Under the pieces are notes generated by a model, which did no database searches, was not told the origin of the DNA, and was given only the letters and a program-made list of their open reading frames with translations. Source: Saprospiraceae bacterium (GTDB taxonomy: Bacteria > Bacteroidota > Bacteroidia > Chitinophagales > Saprospiraceae). From it: 55,404 bases of DNA. The stretch covers positions 1 to 55,404 of the forward strand of contig JAHDES010000040.1 of assembly GCA_020628645.1 (NCBI GenBank). Direction: 5' to 3'. Below, piece by piece: positions 1 through 7,785 of this stretch. The position numbers and the translations under genes are program-made. The first letter of the stretch is position 1, and the number at the start of each line of letters is the position of its first letter.

Positions 1-2
1 CG

Positions 3-419
3 GGTATTGATTGTGGCGGTAGTTTATGTATAGCTTGTCCGAGTTGTAATGATGGCATCCAGAATGGTGATGAGACGGGTATTGATTGTGGCGGTAGTTC
101 TTGTTCAGCTTGTCCGACTTGTAATGATGGCATTCAGAATGGCGATGAGACAGGTATTGATTGCGGCGGTAGTTTATGTATAGCCTGTCCAAGTTGTAAT
201 GATGGTATCCAGAATGGCGATGAGACGGGCGTTGATTGCGGCGGTAGTTCTTGTATAGCCTGTCCAACGTGTAATGATGGCATACAGAATGGTGATGAGA
301 CAGGTATTGATTGTGGTGGCAGTTCATGTATAGCTTGTCCAAGTTGTAATGATGGTATCCAGAATGGCGATGAGACGGGCGTTGATTGTGGTGGGTTATA
401 CTGTGCGGCATGTAGCACA
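3..419 (+). repeat. 75-bp tandem repeats encoding 25-residue Cys-rich units
   Basis: Five complete in-frame 75-bp units start at 3, 78, 153, 228 and 303, with a partial sixth at 378. They are nearly identical at DNA level, alternate two subtypes (GIDCGGSLCIACPS and GIDCGGSSCxACPT), and run off the left edge, so the true copy number is unknown. Another diverged copy lies at about 757-840. The near identity suggests recent expansion by recombination or slippage. Confidence 0.95.
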
Positions 420-1697
420 GGAGGTTCAAATAATGATAATTGTAGCATCATTAGTCTAGTAATAAATCTTGATAATTATCCTGAAGAAACGAGCTGGAAT
501 ATCAAAAATGAATTTGAAGATGTTGTGGCATCGGGAGGAACTTATGAAGAAGAACCAGATGGTGCAGTTATAACTGAAGAAATATGCCTTCCTGATGGTT
601 GTTATAAATTAACTCTTTACGACGAATATGGAGACGGTTTATGCTGTGCTTATGGAATTGGATTCTATGAATTATTTGATGAAAATGGAAACCTTCTTGC
701 AGAAGGAGCTAGCTTCGATGAGGAAGAAATTTCAGAGTTCTGTCTTGGTTTACCTGCGACGTGTAACGATGGCATCCAGAATGGCGATGAGACGGGCGTT
801 GATTGTGGTGGTAGTTTTTGTTCTCCTTGTTCAAATTCAAGTGAATGTCTTTATGTAACTATTGATGAAAATGACCTAGAAGAAGGTTGGGGTATTTGGA
901 ATGACGGAGGCTCAGATGCATCCCGTGTTTATAGTGCCTATTATTCTTATACAGGAGTACGTTCAATTCGATTACGTGATAATTCAAACTCTTCAGTTAC
1001 CTATACAGATAAGCTAAATTTAAAATCATATGATGAATTATTGATTTCGTTTACGTATATGGCAGTAAGTTTTGATAATGCTGATGAAGATTTCTGGTTG
1101 CAAATATCTACGGATAATGGACTTACTTATACTACGGTTGAAGAATGGAATCTGGGCGATGAATTTGAAAACTTTGAACGAAATGAAGATTCAGTTGTCA
1201 TACCAGGACCATTTACAAGTAAAACACGATTACGTTTCCGTTGTGATGCTTCTAAAAATTCTGATTGGGTTTTACTAGATGATATTAAAATAGAGGCTTG
1301 TACAGGTGGCTTCCGTTTAGCAAACCCAGATAATGTTATTACTAGTAATGATTTTGATGAAGATGTTCCTAGTGTAGAAGGACAAGCTTCAAATCAAACT
1401 CCAATAATTGGATCGGGTAGTATTGTACATTCTAAAGAACAATTTGGAAGTCTTATTTTGGCTCCTAATCCTGTTGAAAAACAATACTCTTTAACTTTCA
1501 AGAGTGTAGTAACAGGAGAATATCAGATTTTAGTAACAGATCTAAATGGTCAAACAATTTTAAATCAGACCCATTGGTCATACAAAGGAAAAAATCGAAT
1601 TAATTTAGATGCGAGTAATTATCAGTCTGGTATTTACTTTATCCATTTAATAAGTCCAACAGAACGATTGACACGCAAATTTGTCAAAGTAGAATAA
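3..1697 (+). CDS. Secreted Cys-rich repeat protein with T9SS type A sorting domain (5' end outside window)
   Basis: The frame is open from the window edge, so only the C-terminal 564 residues are visible. Five full 25-residue repeats and one partial repeat come first; each carries CNDGIQNGDETGIDCGG followed by a CxxC-like pair. Next is a domain with FDENGN-type and YGDGLCC motifs, resembling the calcium/beta domains of Bacteroidota secreted proteins. One more copy of the Cys repeat follows, then a MAM/jelly-roll-like segment (about nt 840-1310). The last ~80 residues, from APNPVEKQ to KFVKVE, are a typical Por secretion type A sorting domain, so the protein is expected to be exported by T9SS and surface-attached or released. 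No catalytic domain is visible here; one could lie upstream. Any function beyond a secreted binding or structural role is unknown. Confidence 0.85.
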   Translation, partial: GIDCGGSLCIACPSCNDGIQNGDETGIDCGGSSCSACPTCNDGIQNGDETGIDCGGSLCIACPSCNDGIQNGDETGVDCGGSSCIACPTCNDGIQNGDETGIDCGGSSCIACPSCNDGIQNGDETGVDCGGLYCAACSTGGSNNDNCSIISLVINLDNYPEETSWNIKNEFEDVVASGGTYEEEPDGAVITEEICLPDGCYKLTLYDEYGDGLCCAYGIGFYELFDENGNLLAEGASFDEEEISEFCLGLPATCNDGIQNGDETGVDCGGSFCSPCSNSSECLYVTIDENDLEEGWGIWNDGGSDASRVYSAYYSYTGVRSIRLRDNSNSSVTYTDKLNLKSYDELLISFTYMAVSFDNADEDFWLQISTDNGLTYTTVEEWNLGDEFENFERNEDSVVIPGPFTSKTRLRFRCDASKNSDWVLLDDIKIEACTGGFRLANPDNVITSNDFDEDVPSVEGQASNQTPIIGSGSIVHSKEQFGSLILAPNPVEKQYSLTFKSVVTGEYQILVTDLNGQTILNQTHWSYKGKNRINLDASNYQSGIYFIHLISPTERLTRKFVKVE

Positions 1698-1736
1698 AGT
1701 GATAAAACTTTATATTAAACATGATTACGAAATTTT

Positions 1737-1788
1737 GCGAGTTGGGAAACTCGCTTGATACATTTTGGAGAAGTTGGGAAACTTCTCC
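1737..1788 (+). other. Tandem pair of GGGA-tetraloop hairpins after the secreted protein gene
   Basis: GCGAGTT-GGGA-AACTCGC (1737-1754) and GGAGAAGTT-GGGA-AACTTCTCC (1767-1788) are perfect 7- and 9-bp stems sharing the GNRA-type loop GGGA. A T8 run begins at 1797, about 8 nt after the second stem, so it could act as a terminator. Two matched hairpins in a row are more than a terminator needs and may protect the 3' end of the mRNA. Confidence 0.6.
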
Positions 1789-1815
1789 AATCACGATTTT
1801 TTTTAAACAGAATAG

Positions 1816-1845
1816 GGGAGCAATGTATTCGTTGCTCCCTTTTTC
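1816..1845 (+). terminator. Rho-independent terminator of the plus-strand gene
   Basis: The stem GGGAGCAA/TTGCTCCC has an 8-nt loop and is followed at once by TTTTTCTTT. It sits between two converging genes, 120 bp past the plus-strand stop and just before the stop of the histidine kinase on the other strand. Confidence 0.8.
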
Positions 1846-1846
1846 T

Positions 1847-3616
1847 TTATAAAGGAACATTAATCATAGTGGATGTACCATGCCCTTTTACAGAATGAAC
1901 ACTTAAATCACCTTTCAAAAAATTAACACGAGAAGCGATATTTTCGGTACCCATTCCTTTTTTTACGGTGTCTATGGCATAACCCACACCATCATCTTCT
2001 ACCATGATAATCAATTCTTTTTCTTGGGCTGTAAGTTGAATGATGATTTCTTGTGCTTTGGCATGTTTGATAGAATTATTTAACAATTCTTGAATGATTC
2101 GAAACACCATCAAGGCAATGGTATTGTCTAGTTTTTGATGATCTAAACCATAATGTTGAAAGTCAATTTCAGGATAATGCTCATCTTGAAAACGATTAAT
2201 TAAATCATTTACCGCTGGTACTAATCCCAATTTCACCAAAGCTCCCGGTTGCATATTATTGGAAATGTTCCGTACTTCTTGACAGGCTTCATCTAGCATC
2301 AAACTTGCGTTTTGAAATTCTTTTAAATTATTAACTGTAGGAGCTTTTGTGGGAACTGATTCAAATTGAAGTTTAATCGTTGACAATAAACCACCTAGAC
2401 TATCATGAAGATCTTTAGCCACCCGTTCTCGTTCTGCTTCTTGCCCAGCTAGCATTGATTGCATGGTTTCAATCTTTAGATTATTTTCAAGTTCAACGAT
2501 TTTTTGGCGATTAATTTCTTGATTTTGTTTAGTAATAATCTCTTTAGCAGAAATTTGTTGTTGATAAAAACGGATAATAAAATAAACGCCCAAAAGGATA
2601 ACAAAGACTCCTACAAAAAAAGAGTAAATAATCGTGCTTTGGCGTTGTCGCTCAATTTCTGCTTCTGTTTTTTCTCTTCGTAGAGCTTCTATTTCTTCTT
2701 CTTTTTGTTGCCGTTGATATAAAACGGCAATTTCATCTACGCCTTTCTTTTTATCAGCTAATAATTGAAGGGATTGATGTTGTGCATGTTTTTCTAATGA
2801 TTGATGAGCTTTTTCATATTCCCCAATAGCTTTAAAAGAAGAAGATAAATCTACATAATAAGGTAACATCAAGGCTGAGGCATCAATTTGTTGCAGTAAA
2901 GTATCTCCAGTACTAAGAAATTCAATTGCTGCATAAAATTTTTCTCGTTTAAGATTAATTCGCCCCATTTGTAAATTGCCTAAGGCTAAATTTAGGGTAT
3001 CTTTCTCATCTGAAGTAATCTCAATTAAACGCGCTGCTGCTCGCATGGCTGTGTCCAATTTCATCATATTGGAATAAACATCTACATAAGCTAGATAAGT
3101 AGCGATTTCTAAATCTTTATCCTCCAATTTTTCATTAGCTTTAATGGCTTTATTTAAATAAATTGCTTCATTAAAAAGATCTTCCTTTTTATGAAAAATA
3201 TCTGCAAACTCTTTATACAAAGAGGGTAAAATGACTTGATTTTTGGTTCGTTCAAAATAGTTAGCAGCTCCTTCATATAATTCTATCGCATCCTCATACA
3301 ATTGCGCATTGGTATAATACTTGGCTAATTGAGTTTGTACTTTGTGATAATTCAAGGAATCATCTCGGACTCCAAAATATTGACTACTTTTTTTATAGGC
3401 ATTAAAAGCATCTTCTTTATTGTCAATTTTGTAATAGGCATCTCCCAATTTGGAATATGCCATAGCAATGGTCTGGAAATCTTTATCCACCAAAGCTTTA
3501 CTAATTAACTCTTTTAAAGCAGGAATAGAATAGGTGCTATCAGGATTAATGCTTGCTTTACCAATTTGATAAATCAATAAAAAGAGGAACAGAAATACGT
3601 GTTTTGAAGAGGGCAT
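1847..3616 (-). CDS. TPR-containing sensor histidine kinase, NarL/DesK (HisKA_3) type
   Basis: 589 residues. A signal peptide or N-terminal membrane segment (1-22) is followed by an extracytoplasmic TPR-like array (about 30-290), a coiled coil, one membrane helix at about 328-350, and a second coiled coil. The HisKA_3 dimerisation box is RERVAKDLHDSLGG, with His404 the predicted phosphoacceptor. The HATPase domain has the N-box QELLNNSIKHA, G-box DDGVGY and final GMGTENIASR. It should phosphorylate the LuxR-type regulator encoded 10 bp upstream in the same operon. Periplasmic-TPR kinases of this build are common in Bacteroidota; the signal sensed cannot be read from sequence. Confidence 0.92.
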   Translation of the reverse strand: MPSSKHVFLFLFLLIYQIGKASINPDSTYSIPALKELISKALVDKDFQTIAMAYSKLGDAYYKIDNKEDAFNAYKKSSQYFGVRDDSLNYHKVQTQLAKYYTNAQLYEDAIELYEGAANYFERTKNQVILPSLYKEFADIFHKKEDLFNEAIYLNKAIKANEKLEDKDLEIATYLAYVDVYSNMMKLDTAMRAAARLIEITSDEKDTLNLALGNLQMGRINLKREKFYAAIEFLSTGDTLLQQIDASALMLPYYVDLSSSFKAIGEYEKAHQSLEKHAQHQSLQLLADKKKGVDEIAVLYQRQQKEEEIEALRREKTEAEIERQRQSTIIYSFFVGVFVILLGVYFIIRFYQQQISAKEIITKQNQEINRQKIVELENNLKIETMQSMLAGQEAERERVAKDLHDSLGGLLSTIKLQFESVPTKAPTVNNLKEFQNASLMLDEACQEVRNISNNMQPGALVKLGLVPAVNDLINRFQDEHYPEIDFQHYGLDHQKLDNTIALMVFRIIQELLNNSIKHAKAQEIIIQLTAQEKELIIMVEDDGVGYAIDTVKKGMGTENIASRVNFLKGDLSVHSVKGHGTSTMINVPL

Positions 3617-3626
3617 GTTAAAAGAG

Positions 3627-4277
3627 CTAATCTTCCAAAAGGTTATTTTCTAAAGTGACCCGTACTAATCCTGCGGTATTACGAGCATTGAGTTTGGCTA
3701 ATAAATTGGAGCGATGCGATTCTACCGTTTTTAAACTGATAAAAAGTTCGTTAGCAATTTCTTGAGTAGTATGTTCTTGTACAATTAAACGGAGTACTTC
3801 TTTTTCTCGACGCGAAATTTTAGGGATATTTTTGGTTTTTTTATCTTCTTTTTTCTGCTGTTTGAGCAAACCCGCCATAATGGTTTGAGTGACAGCGCTA
3901 CTAAAATAAGATTCGCCTTGATGCACTGTATGAATGGCTTTTAATAACTCGGTTCGTCCCGTATTTTTTAAAATGTACCCTTGTGCACCATTATTTAAAA
4001 TCTCGGTGATAAAACTTTCTTCATTATACATAGAAAGTGCTAAGACTTTAATGGTTTTATTTTCTTTGAAAAGGCGTTTACACACCTCAATTCCATTCAT
4101 TACAGGTAGATTGACATCTAAGAGCAAAACATCAACCTCATTTTTTGCCAGGAAATCAAAAATAGCACCACCATCATAGCACTTTCCTACCACTTGTACA
4201 CCATCCTCTGTACCAAGGATAGATTCAATCCCATCTGCAAACATGGTATGATCGTCAGCTATTAAAATTTTTATCAT
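3627..4277 (-). CDS. NarL/FixJ-family response regulator (receiver + LuxR HTH)
   Basis: 216 residues. The receiver domain (1-120) has the acidic pair at DD8-9, phosphoacceptor Asp54 in LLLDVNLPVMNG, the switch Ser/Thr in LALSMYNEE, and Lys in YILKNTG. The LuxR-type helix-turn-helix (about 150-212) carries SRREKEVLRL and the recognition helix SLKTVESHRSNL. It is the first gene of the pair and lies 10 bp from its cognate kinase gene. A long inverted repeat (4315-4364) lies just upstream of the start and may be a site of control. Target genes are unknown. Confidence 0.95.
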   Translation of the reverse strand: MIKILIADDHTMFADGIESILGTEDGVQVVGKCYDGGAIFDFLAKNEVDVLLLDVNLPVMNGIEVCKRLFKENKTIKVLALSMYNEESFITEILNNGAQGYILKNTGRTELLKAIHTVHQGESYFSSAVTQTIMAGLLKQQKKEDKKTKNIPKISRREKEVLRLIVQEHTTQEIANELFISLKTVESHRSNLLAKLNARNTAGLVRVTLENNLLED

Positions 4278-4314
4278 AGGTTGATTTCAATTAATGAAAT
4301 TAGTTTAGTGGTAT

Positions 4315-4364
4315 AGAGAAATCTGTCCTTTATTTTTTAGGCTTACTAATAGACAAATTTCTCT
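4315..4364 (-). promoter_or_regulatory. Long inverted repeat upstream of the LuxR-type regulator gene
   Basis: Two 13-bp arms, AGAGAAATCTGTC (4315-4327) and GACAAATTTCTCT (4352-4364), match at 12 of 13 positions with the last able to form G-U, around a 24-nt centre. No T-run follows on the minus strand, so it is unlikely to be a simple terminator for the lipoprotein gene. It lies 38 bp before the regulator start codon, which suits an operator or mRNA leader hairpin. Confidence 0.5.
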
Positions 4365-4376
4365 AAGCAAAATATC

Positions 4377-5189
4377 TTATTTGCCCGTTGCTTTTTCAAC
4401 AGGATCAGCTTTTAAAGTAAATGTTCGTGTTACTGGATTTAAAGGGGCTTCAATTTTTACACCCTCATCATTAACGAGTGTAAGGGTAATTGTATTTTCT
4501 CCCATTGGTAATCCTTCGATATAATAAGGCTGCCATTTATCTAATACATGTTCCTTACCATTGATATCCGCTTTAACCTTAAAGCCATTTCCAAGTTCGG
4601 CATTGGCAACATAAAAATCGAGCATGACTTTGTCTGTATTGGCTTTACCAATATACGTTCCTTTTGGTCGTGAGTAAAATACCATTGGCATTTCTACTTC
4701 TTCAAATTCTGTAATCGTATTATTTTTAATATCAACCCGTTGAATGACAGCGGCACCAGCTGATTTAATACTTTCATGATACGAGCGAGATAAGAAGGCA
4801 AGAATATGATGAATGCCATCCTCTATTTCATAATCAAATGTGTTGGTATATTTTGCTGCATAGGGTGCATCGTTTACGATCAAATGAATGTGTTGTCCTT
4901 TAGCAGAATTAGCACACATTTTTGAAGAAGCATCATCTGTTTGTACGCCCAATTCATAGCTAGATTCATTTAAAGTAAATTCAAACTTGCCATTTTTATA
5001 CGACATCTTTTCAATTTTAGCATCTTCAAAGGCTTTGGAAGGCGAAAAAGGAGTAACTGTTAACTCTTTTTTCACTTCAACTTCTTTGCTTGTCGTTTCC
5101 GTATTTTCTGCTGTATCAGCGGAAGTAGAGGAGGGTTCACAACTAATGATCGTAAATGCTAAGAATAGTAGGAGGGTGGCAAATCTCAT
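4377..5189 (-). CDS. Putative lipoprotein of unknown function
   Basis: 270 residues. The N-terminus MRFATLLLFLAFTIISCEPSS is a lipoprotein signal with the lipobox IISC, so the mature protein starts at about Cys17. An acidic Ser/Thr linker follows, then a beta-rich body containing KMCANSAKGQHIHLIVND and a C-terminal Ig-like stretch (GLPMGENTITLTLVNDEG) that reads like a small carbohydrate- or ligand-binding beta sandwich. Relatives in Bacteroidota are sometimes named phosphopeptide-binding protein, which I recall but cannot check. It lies upstream of, and on the same strand as, the NarL-type two-component pair, about 100 bp away, so a regulatory link is possible but unproven. Confidence 0.8.
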   Translation of the reverse strand: MRFATLLLFLAFTIISCEPSSTSADTAENTETTSKEVEVKKELTVTPFSPSKAFEDAKIEKMSYKNGKFEFTLNESSYELGVQTDDASSKMCANSAKGQHIHLIVNDAPYAAKYTNTFDYEIEDGIHHILAFLSRSYHESIKSAGAAVIQRVDIKNNTITEFEEVEMPMVFYSRPKGTYIGKANTDKVMLDFYVANAELGNGFKVKADINGKEHVLDKWQPYYIEGLPMGENTITLTLVNDEGVKIEAPLNPVTRTFTLKADPVEKATGK

Positions 5190-5280
5190 GGTTTGGATTT
5201 TAGTTTGTAAGATGATATAAAAATTGAATTATGTAACGTATTTCTTGGATAGAATGTTTGCGGTCAAATTTAAGAAAAAA

Positions 5281-5934
5281 TTAGCGGGTATATAAAAAAT
5301 TGATTTCCAAACCGTCGATTGTTTCGATTTGATCAATTTCTTCAATGCGTACTTTAGCAATTTGAGCGCGAAGACGACGAAGCGTTTCTTCTAATTGAGA
5401 TTGGCGAATGGCAATTTTCAAGACTCCTTCTGCTTCAAAAGATTGAAAAATGATTTCTAGTTTGTTTTTCTTTACTGCATTCATCACATCACTCATAATG
5501 GCATAGTCAAAAGTGAGTTGATAAATATCTTCCACTAATTTTTCTATGATTGAAGCATTATTAAGTGCATCAGAAGCCCCATTTCGATAAGCATTGATTA
5601 AGCCTGAAGTTCCCAAAAGTGTTCCACCAAAATAACGAACCACCACAATCAATGTATAAGTTACATTATAGCTATCTAATTGACCCAAAATGGGCTTACC
5701 TGCTGTACCAGAAGGTTCACCATCATCATTAGCGCGAAAATTAGTTTTATCCAAGCCCAAACGATAAGCATAGCAATGATGTCGAGCTTTGGGATGTTCC
5801 TTTCGTACTTCTTCCAATCGCGATTTAATGCTATCTAAGTCATAAACAGGAAAAGCGTAAGCGAAGAATTTACTTCCTCGATCACGAAATTCTCCTGTAC
5901 TTGCCTCAGCTATAGTTTGATAAGTATCTAGCAT
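5281..5934 (-). CDS. yigZ: YigZ/IMPACT family protein
   Basis: 217 residues, the usual length for bacterial YigZ. The N-terminal UPF0029/IMPACT domain shows GSKFFAYAFPV, the HPKARHHCYAYRLG motif, DDGEPSGTAGKPILGQL and VVRYFGGTLLGTSGL, all hallmarks of the family. The C-terminal part (about 140-210) is the ferredoxin-like DUF1949 domain. The family is cytoplasmic and thought to bind nucleic acids or ribosomes, with an unsettled role in translation or stress. It appears monocistronic; no tight spacing to either neighbour. Confidence 0.93.
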   Translation of the reverse strand: MLDTYQTIAEASTGEFRDRGSKFFAYAFPVYDLDSIKSRLEEVRKEHPKARHHCYAYRLGLDKTNFRANDDGEPSGTAGKPILGQLDSYNVTYTLIVVVRYFGGTLLGTSGLINAYRNGASDALNNASIIEKLVEDIYQLTFDYAIMSDVMNAVKKNKLEIIFQSFEAEGVLKIAIRQSQLEETLRRLRAQIAKVRIEEIDQIETIDGLEINFLYTR

Positions 5935-6022
5935 CTTGGAACAAGGTACGGAGAATTGCTAGAAATGTTATAGAATGAAGTGATAAGTCTAAGCCAGCAT
6001 CGAGTGCTTATTTACGCTTCAT

Positions 6023-6457
6023 TTATTGAGCAAGTCGAACATTTAATGCCACTGGACCTTTAGGACCTTGCCCTTTTTCAAAGACGACTTTATCATGATC
6101 TCTGATCGGTTCTTTCAATTGATCGGTATGAACAAAGTAGCTTTTCTTTGTTTTAGCTTCCAAGATGAAACCATATCCTTTCTCTTCATTGAAAAATTTG
6201 ACTCGACCTCTTACTTCAGAAAGTTCTTCTTCGTATTCACCTTTTTTAGGTGTTGAAATATCAATATCATCTACGGATATTTCTCGTTTTTTATTCGGAT
6301 CGGGAGGAGTGGGAGAGAGATTGCCAAATTGATCTACATACATAAATTCAGGTTGTGTACTACCATCTTCTTTACGTTGTTGTTTTCGTTCGCGCTTTTC
6401 TTTTTTACGTTTTTTACGTTTTTTTTCACGTTCTTTTTTATTGAAACTGTCTGCCAT
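6023..6457 (-). CDS. Cold-shock domain protein with Lys/Arg-rich N-terminal tail
   Basis: 144 residues. The first ~30 residues are almost wholly Lys, Arg and Glu (KKEREKKRKKRKKEKRERK), then comes a flexible linker, and the cold-shock domain fills about residues 80-144. RNP1 is seen as KGYGFI and RNP2 as SYFVHTDQL, so it should bind single-stranded RNA or DNA. This tail-plus-CSD build, about twice the length of CspA, recurs in Bacteroidota. A probable promoter with TATCTTCG on the minus strand lies about 100 bp upstream, leaving a leader of roughly 90 nt. Confidence 0.9.
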   Translation of the reverse strand: MADSFNKKEREKKRKKRKKEKRERKQQRKEDGSTQPEFMYVDQFGNLSPTPPDPNKKREISVDDIDISTPKKGEYEEELSEVRGRVKFFNEEKGYGFILEAKTKKSYFVHTDQLKEPIRDHDKVVFEKGQGPKGPVALNVRLAQ

Positions 6458-6553
6458 ATAAGAATTTAAATATCTGAAAATATGCTATGATCAGATTTAA
6501 GAAAATAAATTTTATTAGAACGTATCTAGTTAAGCCTGAGAATAACGAAAGCA

Positions 6554-6561
6554 CGAAGATA
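6554..6561 (-). promoter_or_regulatory. Candidate -7 element for the cold-shock gene
   Basis: Read on the minus strand it is TATCTTCG, one base off TAnnTTTG. It overlaps the inner arm of an inverted repeat, AACGTATCT/AGATACGTT (6519-6527 and 6557-6565), so the leader RNA could be structured. No clear -33 TTG is visible. Confidence 0.35.
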
Positions 6562-6627
6562 CGTTTTTTTTTAAAGTTTTTTAGAAATGAATTTAATTAG
6601 AAGGATTGTTTAATGGTTTATGAGATA

Positions 6628-7137
6628 TTATTGTCCAGTCGATTGTTTTTGAATTGAAGCTATAAGGCGATCCATTTCCTGTAGGGCTGTTTTTCTGTAT
6701 TGTCTTCCACTTTGATTTATGATAAGAATAGCTATTACCAATATTCCACTAACGAGATAAATTATCCCTGAAGGTAGATTTTGTTTATGGATTACATTTG
6801 CATCTTGTTTTGTATAAAAATTAAGAGCTATAACTAAAATAATAATCCCTAATCCGAAAATGGTAAAAATGTCAAAAAAGGAATTACTTCTCACTTTGCA
6901 CTCAATTTTTGTATGTTCTTTTACTTGTTTAAATGTACCTTTTAAATAATACTCATGTTTTTCAATACTACGGAGAAATATAAATTCATTTTTCGATTGA
7001 AGTCTAAATCTTGATTTACCAATAATATTACCTTTTAGTATAGTATCGTTTTTTAGCCGTTGATTAAATTCTTTTTTTACAGATGCTAAATCTTTTTTAA
7101 TGAAATATTCTTTTTTAATTGCTCCGATTATTCCCAT
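6628..7137 (-). CDS. Small membrane protein of unknown function
   Basis: 169 residues. The first ~90 residues are soluble and basic, with a beta-rich pattern (FRLQSKNEFIFLRS, YYLKGTFKQVKEHTKIEC). Two membrane helices follow, at about 94-110 (TIFGLGIIILVIALNFY) and 122-142 (SGIIYLVSGILVIAILII), and a short basic tail. No family is recognised. It is AT-rich like its surroundings, and a mobile-looking inverted-repeat element separates it from the DinB-like gene upstream on the same strand. Confidence 0.7.
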   Translation of the reverse strand: MGIIGAIKKEYFIKKDLASVKKEFNQRLKNDTILKGNIIGKSRFRLQSKNEFIFLRSIEKHEYYLKGTFKQVKEHTKIECKVRSNSFFDIFTIFGLGIIILVIALNFYTKQDANVIHKQNLPSGIIYLVSGILVIAILIINQSGRQYRKTALQEMDRLIASIQKQSTGQ

Positions 7138-7175
7138 AACTACGCTATAAAATATGTTCTTTTATAGAGGCATTA

Positions 7176-7305
7176 TAATACACTGTAATCGAAATAATTT
7201 TCAACTTCAATATGTTTATCCCAATTATAACATTCTGAATTTCAAGGGAACATGTTCCCTTGGGGCAATCATAAAACTTAAACTAACTTAGATTACAGTA
7301 TAATA
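7176..7305. repeat. Palindrome-centred inverted-repeat element, copy 1
   Basis: An element of about 130 bp. Imperfect terminal inverted repeats end in ACTGTAATC on the left (7182-7190) and GATTACAGT on the right (7291-7299), and the core palindrome AAGGGAACATGTTCCCTT is at 7244-7261. The flanks continue to pair imperfectly, so the whole unit can fold into one long hairpin. A second copy with the same layout lies at 48615-48745. No ORF is present. This is the structure expected of a MITE or REP-like sequence. Confidence 0.75.
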
Positions 7306-7315
7306 ATTTATGCCT

Positions 7316-7783
7316 TTATGCTAAAAGTAACTTTTTAATCAATACCACTTGTCCCAAATGATAGTAGGCATGCTCAATCATTCCTTCAATATTACGGCGA
7401 TAATCACCATATTTTTCATCGACGAATGAACTATTCAACTGCTCTTGGGTCATTTGTTCCACATGATTAGCAAATTGCTCTGCATTATCTACAAATTCTT
7501 GGTAGAGTTGATTCCATGCTTCTTGGGTATTTATTTCAGGCAAATCAAAACTATATTTATCTCGGATTTCTAAGTTGCCGCCTTCAAAGACATTTAGAAC
7601 ACCTGCCATGTAATAATTGATATGAAAGGTCAATAAAGCGATGGTATTTAAGTTTTCAATGCGATACGTTGCTTCTTGCCAAGTCAAATTAGTAATGGCT
7701 TCTTTAAAATTGATATTGGCAATCCATTTACCATTGAGTAAAACTTCTCGAAATCGCTTGGCGAGTTGTTGTCCACTTTCCAT
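7316..7783 (-). CDS. DinB-like / DUF1572 family protein
   Basis: 155 residues forming a predicted four-helix bundle. His54 (in TFHINYY), His138 and His142 (in EHAYYHLGQ) are placed like the three metal-ligand histidines of the DinB/YfiT superfamily. Members act in thiol-dependent or other small-molecule chemistry, but the substrate cannot be predicted. The start codon lies 2 bp after the stop of the 1121-residue secreted protein gene, so the two are probably cotranscribed and translationally coupled, an odd pairing of a cytoplasmic and an exported protein. Confidence 0.85.
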   Translation of the reverse strand: MESGQQLAKRFREVLLNGKWIANINFKEAITNLTWQEATYRIENLNTIALLTFHINYYMAGVLNVFEGGNLEIRDKYSFDLPEINTQEAWNQLYQEFVDNAEQFANHVEQMTQEQLNSSFVDEKYGDYRRNIEGMIEHAYYHLGQVVLIKKLLLA

Positions 7784-7785
7784 AA

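Noticed and set aside
3-419. Regular repeats that could suggest a CRISPR array
   Set aside because: Period is 75 bp without unique spacers, and every unit is an in-frame part of a protein.
134-451. 105-codon minus-strand ORF with Pro/Ser repeats
   Set aside because: It is the antisense image of the 75-bp Cys-rich coding repeats and has no independent support.
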